Below are positions 8,712 through 17,225 of a stretch of DNA of 64,000 bases, piece after piece; position 1 is the stretch's first letter, and each line of letters starts with the position of its first letter. The notes below the pieces were generated by a model. The model was not told where the DNA came from, ran no database searches, and saw only the letters and a list, made by a program, of their open reading frames with translations. This stretch comes from Acidimicrobiales bacterium mtb01 (GTDB lineage: Bacteria > Actinomycetota > Acidimicrobiia > Acidimicrobiales > Ilumatobacteraceae): contig NBNI01000002.1 of NCBI GenBank assembly GCA_004379135.1, positions 124,001 through 188,000 on the forward strand, written 5' to 3'. A program made the position numbers and the translations under genes.

Positions 8712-10001
8712 GTGATCGACGTCCGACTGTTCCGCAACGACGCCGACCGAGTTCGCACGGCGTTGGCCCGTCGCGGCAAGCCCGACGTCATCGAACAACT
8801 CGATCGTGCGATCGCTCTCGACGTACGAGCGCGTGAGATCTCGACCGAGCGCGACAACATCCGCGCCAAGGTCAACGAACTGTCGAAGAAAGTGGGTCAG
8901 GCGCGTCGCGACGGCGATGCGGCCGCCGCCGACGAAGCCCAGGCGGCCAGTCGGGCACTGGGTGACGACGAACAGCGCCTGGCGGCCCAGGCCGACGAGG
9001 TGCAAGAGCAACTCCGCGAGGTGTTGCTCCGCATTCCGAATCTGCCGCATCCCGACGCCCCCGACGGCAAGGGAGACCACGACAACCCGCTCGTCAAGGG
9101 CCCGTTGCAGATGCCGGCCGAATTCGCCGCGCACCAGCGGGTTCCGCACTGGGAAGCCGCGGTCGAACTGGGCATCCTCGACAACGATCGCGCCACCAAG
9201 ATCGCGGCATCCATGTTCACGATGCAGCGCGGGGCCGGCGCGGCCCTGGCTCGCGCGCTGTGCCAGCTGGCGCTCGATCGCAACGCCGATGCCTTCGAAG
9301 AGGTCCGTCCGCCCACCATGGTGAGCACGGCCACGCTCACGGCCACCGGCCACCTGCCCAAGTTCGCCGACGACGCCTACGCGATCGAGCGTGACGGCTT
9401 GTGGATGATCCCCACCGCCGAAGTTCCGCTCACGTCGATGTACGCCGGCGAGATCCTGGATGAAGCCCAACTCCCGCTGCGTCTCATGGCCTACACGCCG
9501 TGCTACCGCCGCGAGGCCGGATCGGCTGGTCGCGATACGCGCGGCATGCTGCGGTCGCACGAGTTCGACAAGGTCGAGATCCTCGCCCTCGCCACGCCCG
9601 AGCAGGCTCCGGCCTTGCTGTACGAATTGGTCGAACGGGCCGAGAAGACCATCGCGTCGCTCGAACTGCCGTATCGCATCATCGAGATCTGCACGGGTGA
9701 CATGGGGCAGAGTCACCATCGCAGTTTCGACATCGAGGTCTACGCGCCGGGCTGCGACAGTTGGCTCGAAGTGTCGTCGGTGAGTTGGTTCAGCGATTAC
9801 CAGGCGCGGCGAGCCGACATCCGCTTCCGCCGCACCGGTCAGAAGGGCACCGAGATCGCCAACACGCTCAACGGTTCGGCCCTGGCCGTGCCGCGGGTGT
9901 GGGCGGCCATCGTCGAGAACCATCGGCAGGCCGACGGCAGTGTGGTGATCCCGGCCGCGCTGCGTCCGTACATGCGCGGCCTCGAGCGAATCGTCCCCTG
10001 A
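8712..10001 (+). CDS. serS: Seryl-tRNA synthetase
   Basis: Charges tRNA-Ser with serine; in organisms making selenocysteine it also charges tRNA-Sec. The N-terminal helical arm (about residues 30-100) precedes a class II catalytic core with the motif 2-like CYRREAGSAGRDTRG and motif 3 near the C-terminus. 429 residues is normal. GTG start; TAACCT at 8697-8702 ends 9 nt upstream, consistent with a leaderless or near-leaderless message. Two tRNA-Ser genes and selA/selB are elsewhere in the window. Confidence 0.96.
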   Translation: MIDVRLFRNDADRVRTALARRGKPDVIEQLDRAIALDVRAREISTERDNIRAKVNELSKKVGQARRDGDAAAADEAQAASRALGDDEQRLAAQADEVQEQLREVLLRIPNLPHPDAPDGKGDHDNPLVKGPLQMPAEFAAHQRVPHWEAAVELGILDNDRATKIAASMFTMQRGAGAALARALCQLALDRNADAFEEVRPPTMVSTATLTATGHLPKFADDAYAIERDGLWMIPTAEVPLTSMYAGEILDEAQLPLRLMAYTPCYRREAGSAGRDTRGMLRSHEFDKVEILALATPEQAPALLYELVERAEKTIASLELPYRIIEICTGDMGQSHHRSFDIEVYAPGCDSWLEVSSVSWFSDYQARRADIRFRRTGQKGTEIANTLNGSALAVPRVWAAIVENHRQADGSVVIPAALRPYMRGLERIVP

Positions 10002-10002
10002 C

Positions 10003-10659
10003 ATGAACGGACGCCGCGACGATCACGTGCGCGAGCGACGGGTGCAGTACGAGACAGCGGGTCTCGAGCGCACCGATCTCGACGCGTCGCCGGTGCAGCA
10101 GTGGCACCTCTGGTACGACGCGGCGGTCGAGGCCGATCTGCCCGAACCCAACGCGATGGTGCTGAGCACCATGGGGACCGACGGCGTTCCCGATTCTCGG
10201 GTGGTGTTGGCCCGAGGAGTCGACGAGCACGGCATCACCTTCTTCGGCAACTACACGAGTGCGAAGGGCCGCGAACTCGACGGAGTCGGTGCCGCGAGTC
10301 TGGTGTTCCCGTGGTTGGCCCTGCATCGACAGGTGCGCGTGCGCGGACGGGTCGAGCGGTTGTCCAACGCGCAGAGCGACGAGTACTTCGCATCGCGACC
10401 GCCTGAGAGTCGGATCGGTGCGTGGGCATCGCCGCAGAGCGAGCCGATCACCGACCGGGCCGAACTCGAACGCCGCGTGGCCGAGATCGCGGCGCGTTTC
10501 ACGGGTGATGTGCCGCGGCCCGATTTCTGGGGCGGGTGGCGCCTGGTGCCCCAGTCGTGGGAGTTCTGGCAGGGTCGGCCGAGTCGACTCCACGACCGAT
10601 TCGTGTATTCGGGCGGCGCGTCGTCAGGAGAGTGGACGATCTCCCGGCTGGCTCCCTGA
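10003..10659 (+). CDS. pdxH: Pyridoxamine/pyridoxine 5'-phosphate oxidase
   Basis: FMN enzyme that makes pyridoxal 5'-phosphate. 218 residues with the family pattern: substrate/FMN region PDSRVVLARGVDEHG, then NYTSAKGREL, and a C-terminal RLHDRF. The ATG is 1 bp after the serS stop, so the two are probably co-transcribed. Its 3' end overlaps the convergent gene at 10624 by 36 bp. Several PLP enzymes occur in this window (selA, the decarboxylase at 43425). Confidence 0.94.
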   Translation: MNGRRDDHVRERRVQYETAGLERTDLDASPVQQWHLWYDAAVEADLPEPNAMVLSTMGTDGVPDSRVVLARGVDEHGITFFGNYTSAKGRELDGVGAASLVFPWLALHRQVRVRGRVERLSNAQSDEYFASRPPESRIGAWASPQSEPITDRAELERRVAEIAARFTGDVPRPDFWGGWRLVPQSWEFWQGRPSRLHDRFVYSGGASSGEWTISRLAP

Positions 10660-11274
10660 CTCGTTCCAGGTTGACGCGGCCAGGGCCAGTGCCGAGACCA
10701 ACGACTCGGTGTGCGGGGTGAGACCCGGGCCCTCCCAGTCCCACCACAGCGGACTCGATCCGCGCACTCGTGGCGGCAGTTCGATCTGGACACCGGCGCG
10801 CGGTGGCAAGTTGACCGGATTGCGCGGATGCATCCCGCGCAGATCCTTGGGGATGCGTTCGATGTCGGTGACGATGTCGTACGCGGGCAGATGATCGCGC
10901 AAGTGTTGCCCCACGTGCTCGGCCAGATCGCGGTGTCGTCCACCGACCAGAAGCGACGAGAAGTAGCCCCATCGGCCGAACCCGTGAATGGTGATCACAC
11001 AGTGCACGTGATCGAAGAACGAACGCAGTCGATCGGAGTGTTCGGGTGACACCTCGATCGACGGGATGTGACGCTCCATTCCGGTGGGTTGATGTACTCC
11101 GTAGTAGCTCACTCCGGCCCGCTCGGCCGCGGCCTGGGCGATCACCTCGGTCATCTCCTCCAGACCGCCGCCGTGGTACGCCATGAACCCGAGGCGATGT
11201 TCGCGGTCGTGTCCGCGCAGGACGCAGACCTCCTCCACCTCGGGGTGATCGAGCAGTTCGCGAAAAGCCGACAT
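10624..11274 (-). CDS. Poly-gamma-glutamate hydrolase-like zinc-binding protein
   Basis: 216 residues. The RGHDREHRLGFMAYHGGGLE block and a later CVITIHGFGR match the zinc hydrolase family first described for phage poly-gamma-glutamate depolymerase; His and Glu residues in these blocks would be metal ligands. The ATG at 11274 directly follows the ccdA stop (TGACATG). No poly-gamma-glutamate synthesis gene is visible, so the true substrate may be another gamma-linked or peptidoglycan-related polymer. Confidence 0.72.
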   Translation of the reverse strand: MSAFRELLDHPEVEEVCVLRGHDREHRLGFMAYHGGGLEEMTEVIAQAAAERAGVSYYGVHQPTGMERHIPSIEVSPEHSDRLRSFFDHVHCVITIHGFGRWGYFSSLLVGGRHRDLAEHVGQHLRDHLPAYDIVTDIERIPKDLRGMHPRNPVNLPPRAGVQIELPPRVRGSSPLWWDWEGPGLTPHTESLVSALALAASTWNESGSQPGDRPLS

Positions 11275-11275
11275 G

Positions 11276-12151
11276 TCAGGCGTCGACACTCCGACGTCGC
11301 CGTTGCTGCGCGGCCACCACGACCGCGGCCAGCACCACCGCACCGAAAACCACGGCGAGAAGGGTGCGATTGTCGTCGATCCACTGCTGGACTCGTTCCT
11401 GCCAATCGAGGACGTTGCCCGTGAGTTGATCGTCGTAACGCTCGCGAATGTCGTTGTACCAGTACCACGCGAGGTACAGACCCGACACGATCATCACGAC
11501 GGCCGAAGCCAACTCGACGTATTTCATGCCGGTGCGCAGGAATTTGAGTAGTCCGCCCTGCGCGACCGCCAGCGACACGGTGAGTGCGGTGACGAGGAGA
11601 GACATCGCGAGTCCGTAGAGCACGATGGCGACGAGGCCGGTGGCGAACCCCTCGGTGTCGATCGTTCCGAGGACGGTGGCCGAGAAGGGTCCGATGGTGC
11701 AGCCGATCGAAGCAACCGCGTACGCGATGCCGAACAAGAACATCGAGAAGACCGTACGGTCCTTGGCTCGCCCGCCCACGTCGAGTTTGGGCGTGGTGAG
11801 GGGCAAGCGGTAGCCGAACAGCATGGCGACACCGAGTCCCAACAGAGCCAAGCCGATCACGAGCGACACGTACTTCGCGTTCTGATTGATCCAGTCGGTG
11901 AAGAGACGGCTGATCGAGCCGACCAGGAGGAAAACGCTCATGAATCCGGCCGAGAGCGACAGACTCACCACCAACGCGCGGCCGACGGCCCCCTCGCGTT
12001 GCTCGGCCGACCGACCGTTGATGCCAAGGTAGTAGGTGAGATACGTGGGCAAGAGGACGAACCCGCACGGGTTGACCGCGGCCAGCAGACCGCTTCCGAA
12101 ACTGAGCCACAGCCGATCGGCGGACGACGCGAGCAGGCTCATGGTGTCCAT
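11276..12151 (-). CDS. ccdA: CcdA/DsbD-type thiol electron transporter
   Basis: Moves reducing equivalents from cytoplasmic thioredoxin across the membrane to extracytoplasmic thiol proteins. 291 residues with six main helices; the two conserved cysteines sit in NPCGFVLLPTY and GCTIGPF. It begins 12 bp after the thioredoxin-like gene at 12164, its probable partner. The pair would serve cytochrome c or oxidase maturation, fitting the oxidase block at the left edge. Confidence 0.88.
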   Translation of the reverse strand: MDTMSLLASSADRLWLSFGSGLLAAVNPCGFVLLPTYLTYYLGINGRSAEQREGAVGRALVVSLSLSAGFMSVFLLVGSISRLFTDWINQNAKYVSLVIGLALLGLGVAMLFGYRLPLTTPKLDVGGRAKDRTVFSMFLFGIAYAVASIGCTIGPFSATVLGTIDTEGFATGLVAIVLYGLAMSLLVTALTVSLAVAQGGLLKFLRTGMKYVELASAVVMIVSGLYLAWYWYNDIRERYDDQLTGNVLDWQERVQQWIDDNRTLLAVVFGAVVLAAVVVAAQQRRRRSVDA

Positions 12152-12163
12152 CTTGTCAGCCCG

Positions 12164-12763
12164 TCATCCGAGGAGGATCGAGACGGCCTCGCGAATTTCG
12201 TCGTCGGAGAGTTCGCCGGCGATCTGATCGATCACCAGGCCGTCTCGTGAGACGAGGAGCGTGGTGGGATAGGTGGCGATGCCGTTGGCCACCGTGAACG
12301 AGCCGTTGGGATCGCGGAACAACTCGTAGGTCACGCCCACGTCCTCGGCGAACGAGGTCATGGTGGCGGATGAATCCTGCGGGTTGATGCCGATGAAGTC
12401 GATGCGATCGCCGAATTCGGTGAACGCCGCCTGGAGCGCCGGCATCTCGCGCTTGCACGGTTGGCAGGTGGAGTACCAGAGGTTGATGAGCACCGGTCGT
12501 CCGCGTGACAAGAGATCGTCGATCGTGACCGGAGTGCCATCGGCGGTTTCGAGAACGGCCTGGCTCAAGCGGCTCCCGGCCAGATCTTCGTTCACCGCGA
12601 TTCCGGGTTCTTGATACACACCCGGCTGATCCAGAACCACCGAGTCGACGTCGTCGTCATGGCCGCGGGCGATCACGGTGACCGCGATGAAGAGGGCCAC
12701 GGCGCCGGTGGCGACGATCGTGAGGACTCGACGCAGATTCGTTCGCGAGGACGGCGAAGTCAC
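12164..12763 (-). CDS. Membrane-anchored TlpA/ResA-type thiol-disulfide oxidoreductase
   Basis: 199 residues: one N-terminal membrane anchor (about 15-35) and a thioredoxin fold from about 65 with the active site WYSTCQPC and the cis-Pro region TYPTTLLVS. It should reduce apocytochrome or copper-site thiols outside the membrane, recharged by the adjacent CcdA. GTG start; TAACCT at 12770-12775 on the minus strand lies 6 nt upstream, so the transcript is likely leaderless. Confidence 0.86.
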   Translation of the reverse strand: MTSPSSRTNLRRVLTIVATGAVALFIAVTVIARGHDDDVDSVVLDQPGVYQEPGIAVNEDLAGSRLSQAVLETADGTPVTIDDLLSRGRPVLINLWYSTCQPCKREMPALQAAFTEFGDRIDFIGINPQDSSATMTSFAEDVGVTYELFRDPNGSFTVANGIATYPTTLLVSRDGLVIDQIAGELSDDEIREAVSILLG

Positions 12764-12813
12764 TCGTTCAGGTTAGGGAGAGATGTCTCGGTGCGGAGTT
12801 TCGATGGAGGAGG

Positions 12814-12867
12814 TCCGGTCGTGACCCGCGTCTCCTGGGGGGAGGAGAGACACGGGCCCCGACCGGA
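12814..12867. repeat. Imperfect inverted repeat between whiB7 and tlpA-like gene
   Basis: The 152-bp gap between the tlpA-like start and the whiB7 stop holds TCCGGTCG...CGACCGGA arms with inner CCCG/CGGG and GTCTC/GAGAC pairs around a G-rich loop. There is no U-run on either side, so it is not a textbook terminator, but it is the only candidate transcript end for whiB7. Confidence 0.45.
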
Positions 12868-12915
12868 TGCTCCCGGCAATCACGGGCTCGTCTGAGCGTC
12901 ACCCGCGATCGAGAA

Positions 12916-13299
12916 TCAGGCGACCCGGATGACGACCTCGTAGTCGGTCTTGTCGTCGGGGTTCGCGATCGAGCGAATGGTGCGGTCCTCGTCGATCACG
13001 AGCGTGGGACGTGGCAGAACCGCGGGGCGCCCGCGCGGCCTCTTGTTCACGACGATCACGCCGTTCTCGAGAAGCTCACCACCCCACACGCCCCATGGCT
13101 CGGCGCGATCGAGCGCACCCTGGAGACACGATGCGCTCAGAGCACATCGCGAGCAGATGGCCTTGGCGCGGGCGATGTCGACCAGGTCGTCGGAGAAGAA
13201 CAGCGGCGTGAGGGTGCCGTGTCCGTCTCCGCAACGTGCGACGGGAGCAACCGCGCTGATCGCGGTCTCGTCGATCTCGTTGATCTCGATGGTCGTCAT
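12916..13299 (-). CDS. whiB7: WhiB7-type iron-sulfur transcription regulator
   Basis: WhiB7 binds the primary sigma factor and activates intrinsic antibiotic-resistance genes in actinobacteria. The ATG at 13299 has AGGAGA and gives 127 residues. Four cluster cysteines (C23, C49, C52, C58) are followed by the turn EPWGVWGGE and the AT-hook KRPRGRP (86-92); the RAEPWGVWGGE...KRPRGRP sequence is the WhiB7 hallmark. Unlike mycobacterial WhiB7, about 35 residues follow the hook. The upstream leader has a terminator, a competing arm and an open reading frame (see 13334-13590), implying attenuation control. Confidence 0.93.
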   Translation of the reverse strand: MTTIEINEIDETAISAVAPVARCGDGHGTLTPLFFSDDLVDIARAKAICSRCALSASCLQGALDRAEPWGVWGGELLENGVIVVNKRPRGRPAVLPRPTLVIDEDRTIRSIANPDDKTDYEVVIRVA

Positions 13300-13333
13300 G
13301 GTGGTCTCCTGGTTCGTGTTCATTCGTGGCCGG

Positions 13334-13372
13334 AAAAACAAAAGGGCCGCTGGGATTCGGATCCCAGCGGCC
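13334..13372 (-). terminator. Intrinsic terminator in the whiB7 leader
   Basis: On the minus strand, a 12-bp GC-rich stem (13345-13356 with 13361-13372, loop 13357-13360) is followed by TTTTGTTTTT (13343-13334). It ends 35 nt before the whiB7 ATG and no completed gene precedes it, so it would stop leader transcripts. Confidence 0.88.
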
Positions 13373-13431
13373 TCGGTGCCTTCTCAGTGCGATCTTGCGA
13401 TCTACGTGAGTGACTCCCCGAGCCGCTGGGG
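13361..13431 (-). promoter_or_regulatory. Putative antiterminator pairing of the whiB7 attenuator
   Basis: The leader copy CCCCAGCGGCT (minus strand of 13421-13431) nearly repeats the 3' arm of the terminator and can pair over 9-10 bp with the terminator's 5' arm (13361-13372). It lies inside the last codons of the leader open reading frame (stop at 13402-13404). A ribosome finishing the frame would cover it and allow termination; one stalled earlier would leave it free. The mutually exclusive pairing is seen directly; the regulatory logic is inferred. Confidence 0.7.
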
Positions 13432-13590
13432 CGGACGCTTCGTGGTGAAGTACTTGGGTGCACATCCCACGGCGGCCGCTGCGGCGTTATTCGCGAACAT
13501 GGCCGGCATGACGTACGACTGCCACGAGGACGACGACGAATGACCGGCGGAGCCGGCATGCATCGAAGCGGAGTGGGCGAACGTCGTCAT
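13402..13590 (-). CDS. whiB7 leader open reading frame (uORF)
   Basis: 62 codons beginning at an ATG with AGGAA about 7 nt upstream. It contains a five-Ser run and a five-Ala run and ends at TAG 13402-13404, about 30 nt before the terminator stem. Internal ATGs (13509, 13500) would give 35 or 32 residues but lack ribosome sites. Known whiB7 leaders carry a uORF whose translation senses ribosome-targeting drugs; the peptides themselves are poorly conserved. Position rather than sequence supports this call. Confidence 0.55.
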   Translation of the reverse strand: MTTFAHSASMHAGSAGHSSSSSWQSYVMPAMFANNAAAAAVGCAPKYFTTKRPPQRLGESLT

Positions 13591-13653
13591 AAGCGGTTCC
13601 TAGGAAACCAGTTCCGGCCCGCCTCCGCAAACGAATTAACGCAAATCGCCCTC

Positions 13654-14358
13654 TCAACTGGGCGTTCGTGGGTCGCGCGGGGGTCGCGGGCGAGCCGGCC
13701 GGCGTCGGCCCTGGGCCCACTCGTAGCGCTCGGTCCCCCCGGTCACGGTGTAGCCACGGGTCTCCAGCATGACCCGGGTGAGGGATTCGGCCTGCAAGGC
13801 GGCCTCTTCCGAGAAGAAGGGGCCCTTGGGGCCGATCTCGGGCCGCCAGGCGCGGAAGTACTTGTGGGCATCGCGGGAGTAGAGGACCCCCGAGCCTCGT
13901 CGGACGCCCTGGCGGTGCTGTTCGATCCGCTCGACCACCGTCTTGGTGGTCTGACCGACGTAGAAGAAGCCGGGGCAGCCGGGCAGATGGCTGTTGTCGA
14001 GTTCGATCACGTAGACGCGCCAGGTGGTGGTGTCGCCGTTGACGGTGAAGCCGCGGGCCATGAGTCGTCGCACCGTCTCGCGGCAGCGCCGATCGGCCTT
14101 GGCCTTGTCGATGGTCGAACGTGGACTCATCAGGTCGTAGCGAATCTCCCCGAACTGTGCGGGGTTCTTCGTCCGCTTGCGATTCCATCGACGCTCGAGA
14201 TCGGGCCCGGGTTCGACGATGGTGATTCCCACGAAGAGTCGTGGGATATTGCCGTGGCGACGCCGAATGGCGGAACGGTCGGTGTCGAGCATCTCGATCA
14301 CCTCGATCCAGTACCGAGTCGGAGCCTTCTTCTCGTGTGCATGTGTGTATGTACGCAT
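13654..14358 (-). CDS. GIY-YIG-like domain protein
   Basis: 234 residues. The C-terminal half has WRVYVIEL...GFFYVGQT followed by Arg, a His-containing ERIEQHRQG and a Glu-bearing EEAALQAES helix, resembling a GIY-YIG nuclease fold. The N-terminal half is basic and unassigned, and the tail is RRRPARPRPPRDPR. It lies upstream of the whiB7 leader on the same strand; without a terminator between them, read-through into the leader is possible. Nuclease activity is inferred. Confidence 0.65.
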   Translation of the reverse strand: MRTYTHAHEKKAPTRYWIEVIEMLDTDRSAIRRRHGNIPRLFVGITIVEPGPDLERRWNRKRTKNPAQFGEIRYDLMSPRSTIDKAKADRRCRETVRRLMARGFTVNGDTTTWRVYVIELDNSHLPGCPGFFYVGQTTKTVVERIEQHRQGVRRGSGVLYSRDAHKYFRAWRPEIGPKGPFFSEEAALQAESLTRVMLETRGYTVTGGTERYEWAQGRRRPARPRPPRDPRTPS

Positions 14359-14402
14359 GCGTTAATTCTCCCGGCCGTCGAAACGACAACTGTCGGAAGA
14401 CG

Positions 14403-16388
14403 TCAGGCGGCGGTGCGGAGGAAGCGTCGTCCCGACAGCAACGCCGCTGTGTAGAGCAGCAAAGCGACAAGAAGAAGATTGCGGTAGCCGAGCACGAGAG
14501 CCGTGTACTCGAGCACACCACCGACCATCGCTCCGATGAGGTTGGCGGCGAAGGCGGTGGTGGAGCTGCTCGTCGCGCGGAAGCGCTGAGCGAAGATCAC
14601 GTTGGCGATGAAGATGGGGGCGAACGCGATCGCGCACGCCGCGACGAGACGTGGGATCATCGGCAGACCGAGCAGGCTCGACTGGGGGATGAGCCAGCCG
14701 ACGACGATGGCCAATCCGAGGAGCGCGTACGGAACGACGAGGTTTTTGACGGTGAACCTCTGCGAGACGATCACGGCCAGGATGACCGACACAAGGACGC
14801 CGGCGAACACGAGCGCATTCACGAACCACGTGGTGCCGAACAGCAGCGCGAACTGAACGACGTTCTTGGTTTCGAGCAAGAGGAACGCCACGCCCATGAA
14901 GAAGAGGTCGAGATAGTTGCGCATTCCGCGCAACGGTCCGCCGACGGCGCGCACGAGCAGGAGCGAGACCAGCAGGATGAGGCCCAGGGCCACCAGGTAG
15001 AACGTCGGAATCGAGGGATTCTTCAAGTAGGGGAAGGGACGATCGTCGCTGACCGGATCGGGCGTGGCCGATGTGCGCGTCCATTCGTCGTTGGGTGGGC
15101 AGTCGACGTTGGTCGGCACCTTGCCGACGGTGAGGACGGCCAGTGAGGTTCCGTCGAGTTTGGTGACGCACGGTGCGTGTCCGAAGGCCTCGGCGAGAGT
15201 GGCGGCGTAGCGGTCGACGAGCCATCCCTCCCGGTACAGGTTGTACATCGCGAAGACGCCGTCGTCGGTGAGGTGATCGCGGTACGCCTCGGCGGCTTCC
15301 TTCGTGAAGAGGTAGCTCTCGAGACGGATCGACGAGGCGCCCTGGACGAGGGTGAGCGAGTCGGGCAGGGCGAGAAGGATCAGGTTCCAGTTCTTGTCGG
15401 CCCGCTCGAGGTAGGCGCGTCCGTCGTCGACGTGTGTATCGACGCGCGGGTCGTCATACGGACGGTTGGGGTGGTTCTTCTTGGCCAGATCGAGGAGGCG
15501 GTGGTCGATCTCGACGGCGTCGACGTGCTGCGCTCCGTTCTCGAGTGCGACCGCGATGTCGTTGCCGCTGCCGGCACCGATCACGAGGAGATCTTCCACG
15601 GGCGCATCGGAGGCGAGGTGGTCGTACACCGTCTCGTACACCGGCCAGTCGGTGGAGCGGGTCTGGAACCAGTGAGGTACGCCGTTGACGAGGACCTGGG
15701 CGCCGTCGTCGTTCACGCCGTAGGTGGCCTTGTAGTACGGGGTCCAGAGCACGTTGTCCTCGCGGGATTCGATTCCGAGGGTGCCGAGGAGTACGAGGAG
15801 TGGAATGCCGACGAGTGCGACGTCGCGCACGTTTCGGGGTCGGATCGACCAGGCCAGGATCGCGGCCGCGATGAGAGACCACACGATCGGAGGTGTGCCA
15901 ATGAACGACAACGCGGTGAAGCCGATGATGCCGAGGAGCGAGCCGATGAGGTCGAACTTGTACGCGTCGAGGTTCTGCAACTGACGGAACGTGACGGCGA
16001 TTCCGTTGCCGATGCAGGCGAGCACCAGCGCGACGGCGAGGAACACCGCCGGGAGCGCGAGTTCGCGCGGCGGGCCCGAGGGCTTGAGTTCGGCGCCGAA
16101 GAAGATGAGATCGCCACCGGCCGACTTCACCGTGACCGGGACGTTGTGGACGAAGACGATGAGCGCGCCGAGAGCCAATGGCGTGAACTTCAGGAGTTCG
16201 ATTCGGCTGCGGTCGGCCCACAGGAAACCGAGGCCGATGCCGAGGAAGCTGCCCAACAGGACGATGTTGGAGAAGTAGGCGAGGTACAGAACGTTGCCCC
16301 CGAGCCAGCGAATGAGCGCCAACTCGACGAACAGCATCAGGAAGCAGAGCGCGACCAGTCGGGTGCGCAACTGACGGGGCGAAGTCAC
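14403..16388 (-). CDS. Polytopic membrane protein with spermidine synthase-like domain
   Basis: 661 residues: about six N-terminal helices, a cytoplasmic Rossmann methyltransferase/aminopropyltransferase-like domain (about 250-430) with the nucleotide-binding loop LLVIGAGSGNDIAVAL and acidic turn DAVEIDHRLL, then six to eight more helices. Such proteins are often labelled spermine/spermidine synthase-like transporters, but substrates are unknown. GTG start; TACCTT at 16396-16401 lies 7 nt upstream, so probably leaderless. Confidence 0.75.
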   Translation of the reverse strand: MTSPRQLRTRLVALCFLMLFVELALIRWLGGNVLYLAYFSNIVLLGSFLGIGLGFLWADRSRIELLKFTPLALGALIVFVHNVPVTVKSAGGDLIFFGAELKPSGPPRELALPAVFLAVALVLACIGNGIAVTFRQLQNLDAYKFDLIGSLLGIIGFTALSFIGTPPIVWSLIAAAILAWSIRPRNVRDVALVGIPLLVLLGTLGIESREDNVLWTPYYKATYGVNDDGAQVLVNGVPHWFQTRSTDWPVYETVYDHLASDAPVEDLLVIGAGSGNDIAVALENGAQHVDAVEIDHRLLDLAKKNHPNRPYDDPRVDTHVDDGRAYLERADKNWNLILLALPDSLTLVQGASSIRLESYLFTKEAAEAYRDHLTDDGVFAMYNLYREGWLVDRYAATLAEAFGHAPCVTKLDGTSLAVLTVGKVPTNVDCPPNDEWTRTSATPDPVSDDRPFPYLKNPSIPTFYLVALGLILLVSLLLVRAVGGPLRGMRNYLDLFFMGVAFLLLETKNVVQFALLFGTTWFVNALVFAGVLVSVILAVIVSQRFTVKNLVVPYALLGLAIVVGWLIPQSSLLGLPMIPRLVAACAIAFAPIFIANVIFAQRFRATSSSTTAFAANLIGAMVGGVLEYTALVLGYRNLLLVALLLYTAALLSGRRFLRTAA

Positions 16389-16427
16389 GGGGACGAAGGT
16401 ACCTGATTTCGCCCCGCTAGCAGGGGT

Positions 16428-17225
16428 TCAGTTGGTGATGTCGCGCGTCGCGAAGAGGCGGGCGGCGAGTCCGAAGAGGACGCTCGACAGCACGAGGGCT
16501 ACGGCGGACTTTCCGAGGTCGAGGCCCGACGTGATTGGTTGCGTTCCGAGTGTCCATTCCCATGGGTTGACGGCACCGAAGCGATCGAACAGCGACACCA
16601 ACGGAGCCAGGCTGTAGACGACGAAAGCACCGATGAGGACCGAAAGCGACACGCCGAGTGCCACGGCACGCCTCCCCGTGGCGGCTCCGATCGCCGCCGC
16701 CAGCCCGGCGCCCATGAGGCCGAGGAGAAGAACGACGCAACTGGCCGAGACGAGTTTGAGGATCGAGATGTTCATGTCGAGGAGGCTCGATCCGACCACG
16801 AGAGAGATGGCGAAGAGAAACGCGGCGGTCGTGAGTACACCGAACAACGATGCGAGCCGCGCAACGAAGTACTCGTAGCGACTGATCGGCAGACCGAGGA
16901 TGATGTCGGCGGCTCGACTTTCTTCGTCCTCCGTGGTGAGCCGCGCCCCCCAGCCGGCACCGAGGCCGATGAAGATGAGCGGGATCACGAAGGTCATGAG
17001 TTCGGTCGACAAGTAACCGGCCGGTGTCGTGTAGTCCTCCATGCGGAAGATCTCGCGGAAGGTTTCGGGGAACGATTCGGTGGCTTGCTCCCAATCCGCC
17101 GTGGAGTCGCGCACCGTCGGATACACCGACATCTGAACAGTGACGATCGCGATGATGCCGCCGATCCAGCCGATGACTCCGCGAATCCGTTCGAGGATCG
17201 ATCGCTGGATGAGTGCTTCAAACAA
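16428..17225 (-). CDS. ABC-2 type transporter permease
   Basis: About six membrane helices with a large extracytoplasmic loop after helix 1, containing SFPETFREIFRMEDY, as in the ABC-2 permeases paired with CcmA-like ATPases. The frame is open back to 17297, but a TTG at 17223-17225 overlapping the ATPase stop gives FEALIQRSILERIRG and 265 residues. This start is my choice, not proven. Confidence 0.8.
   Translation of the reverse strand: MFEALIQRSILERIRGVIGWIGGIIAIVTVQMSVYPTVRDSTADWEQATESFPETFREIFRMEDYTTPAGYLSTELMTFVIPLIFIGLGAGWGARLTTEDEESRAADIILGLPISRYEYFVARLASLFGVLTTAAFLFAISLVVGSSLLDMNISILKLVSASCVVLLLGLMGAGLAAAIGAATGRRAVALGVSLSVLIGAFVVYSLAPLVSLFDRFGAVNPWEWTLGTQPITSGLDLGKSAVALVLSSVLFGLAARLFATRDITN

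Noticed and set aside
13406-13543. 45-codon plus-strand frame from GTG 13406
   Set aside because: It is antisense to the whiB7 uORF and attenuator, has no ribosome site or TANNNT signature, and the minus-strand RNA logic explains the region better.
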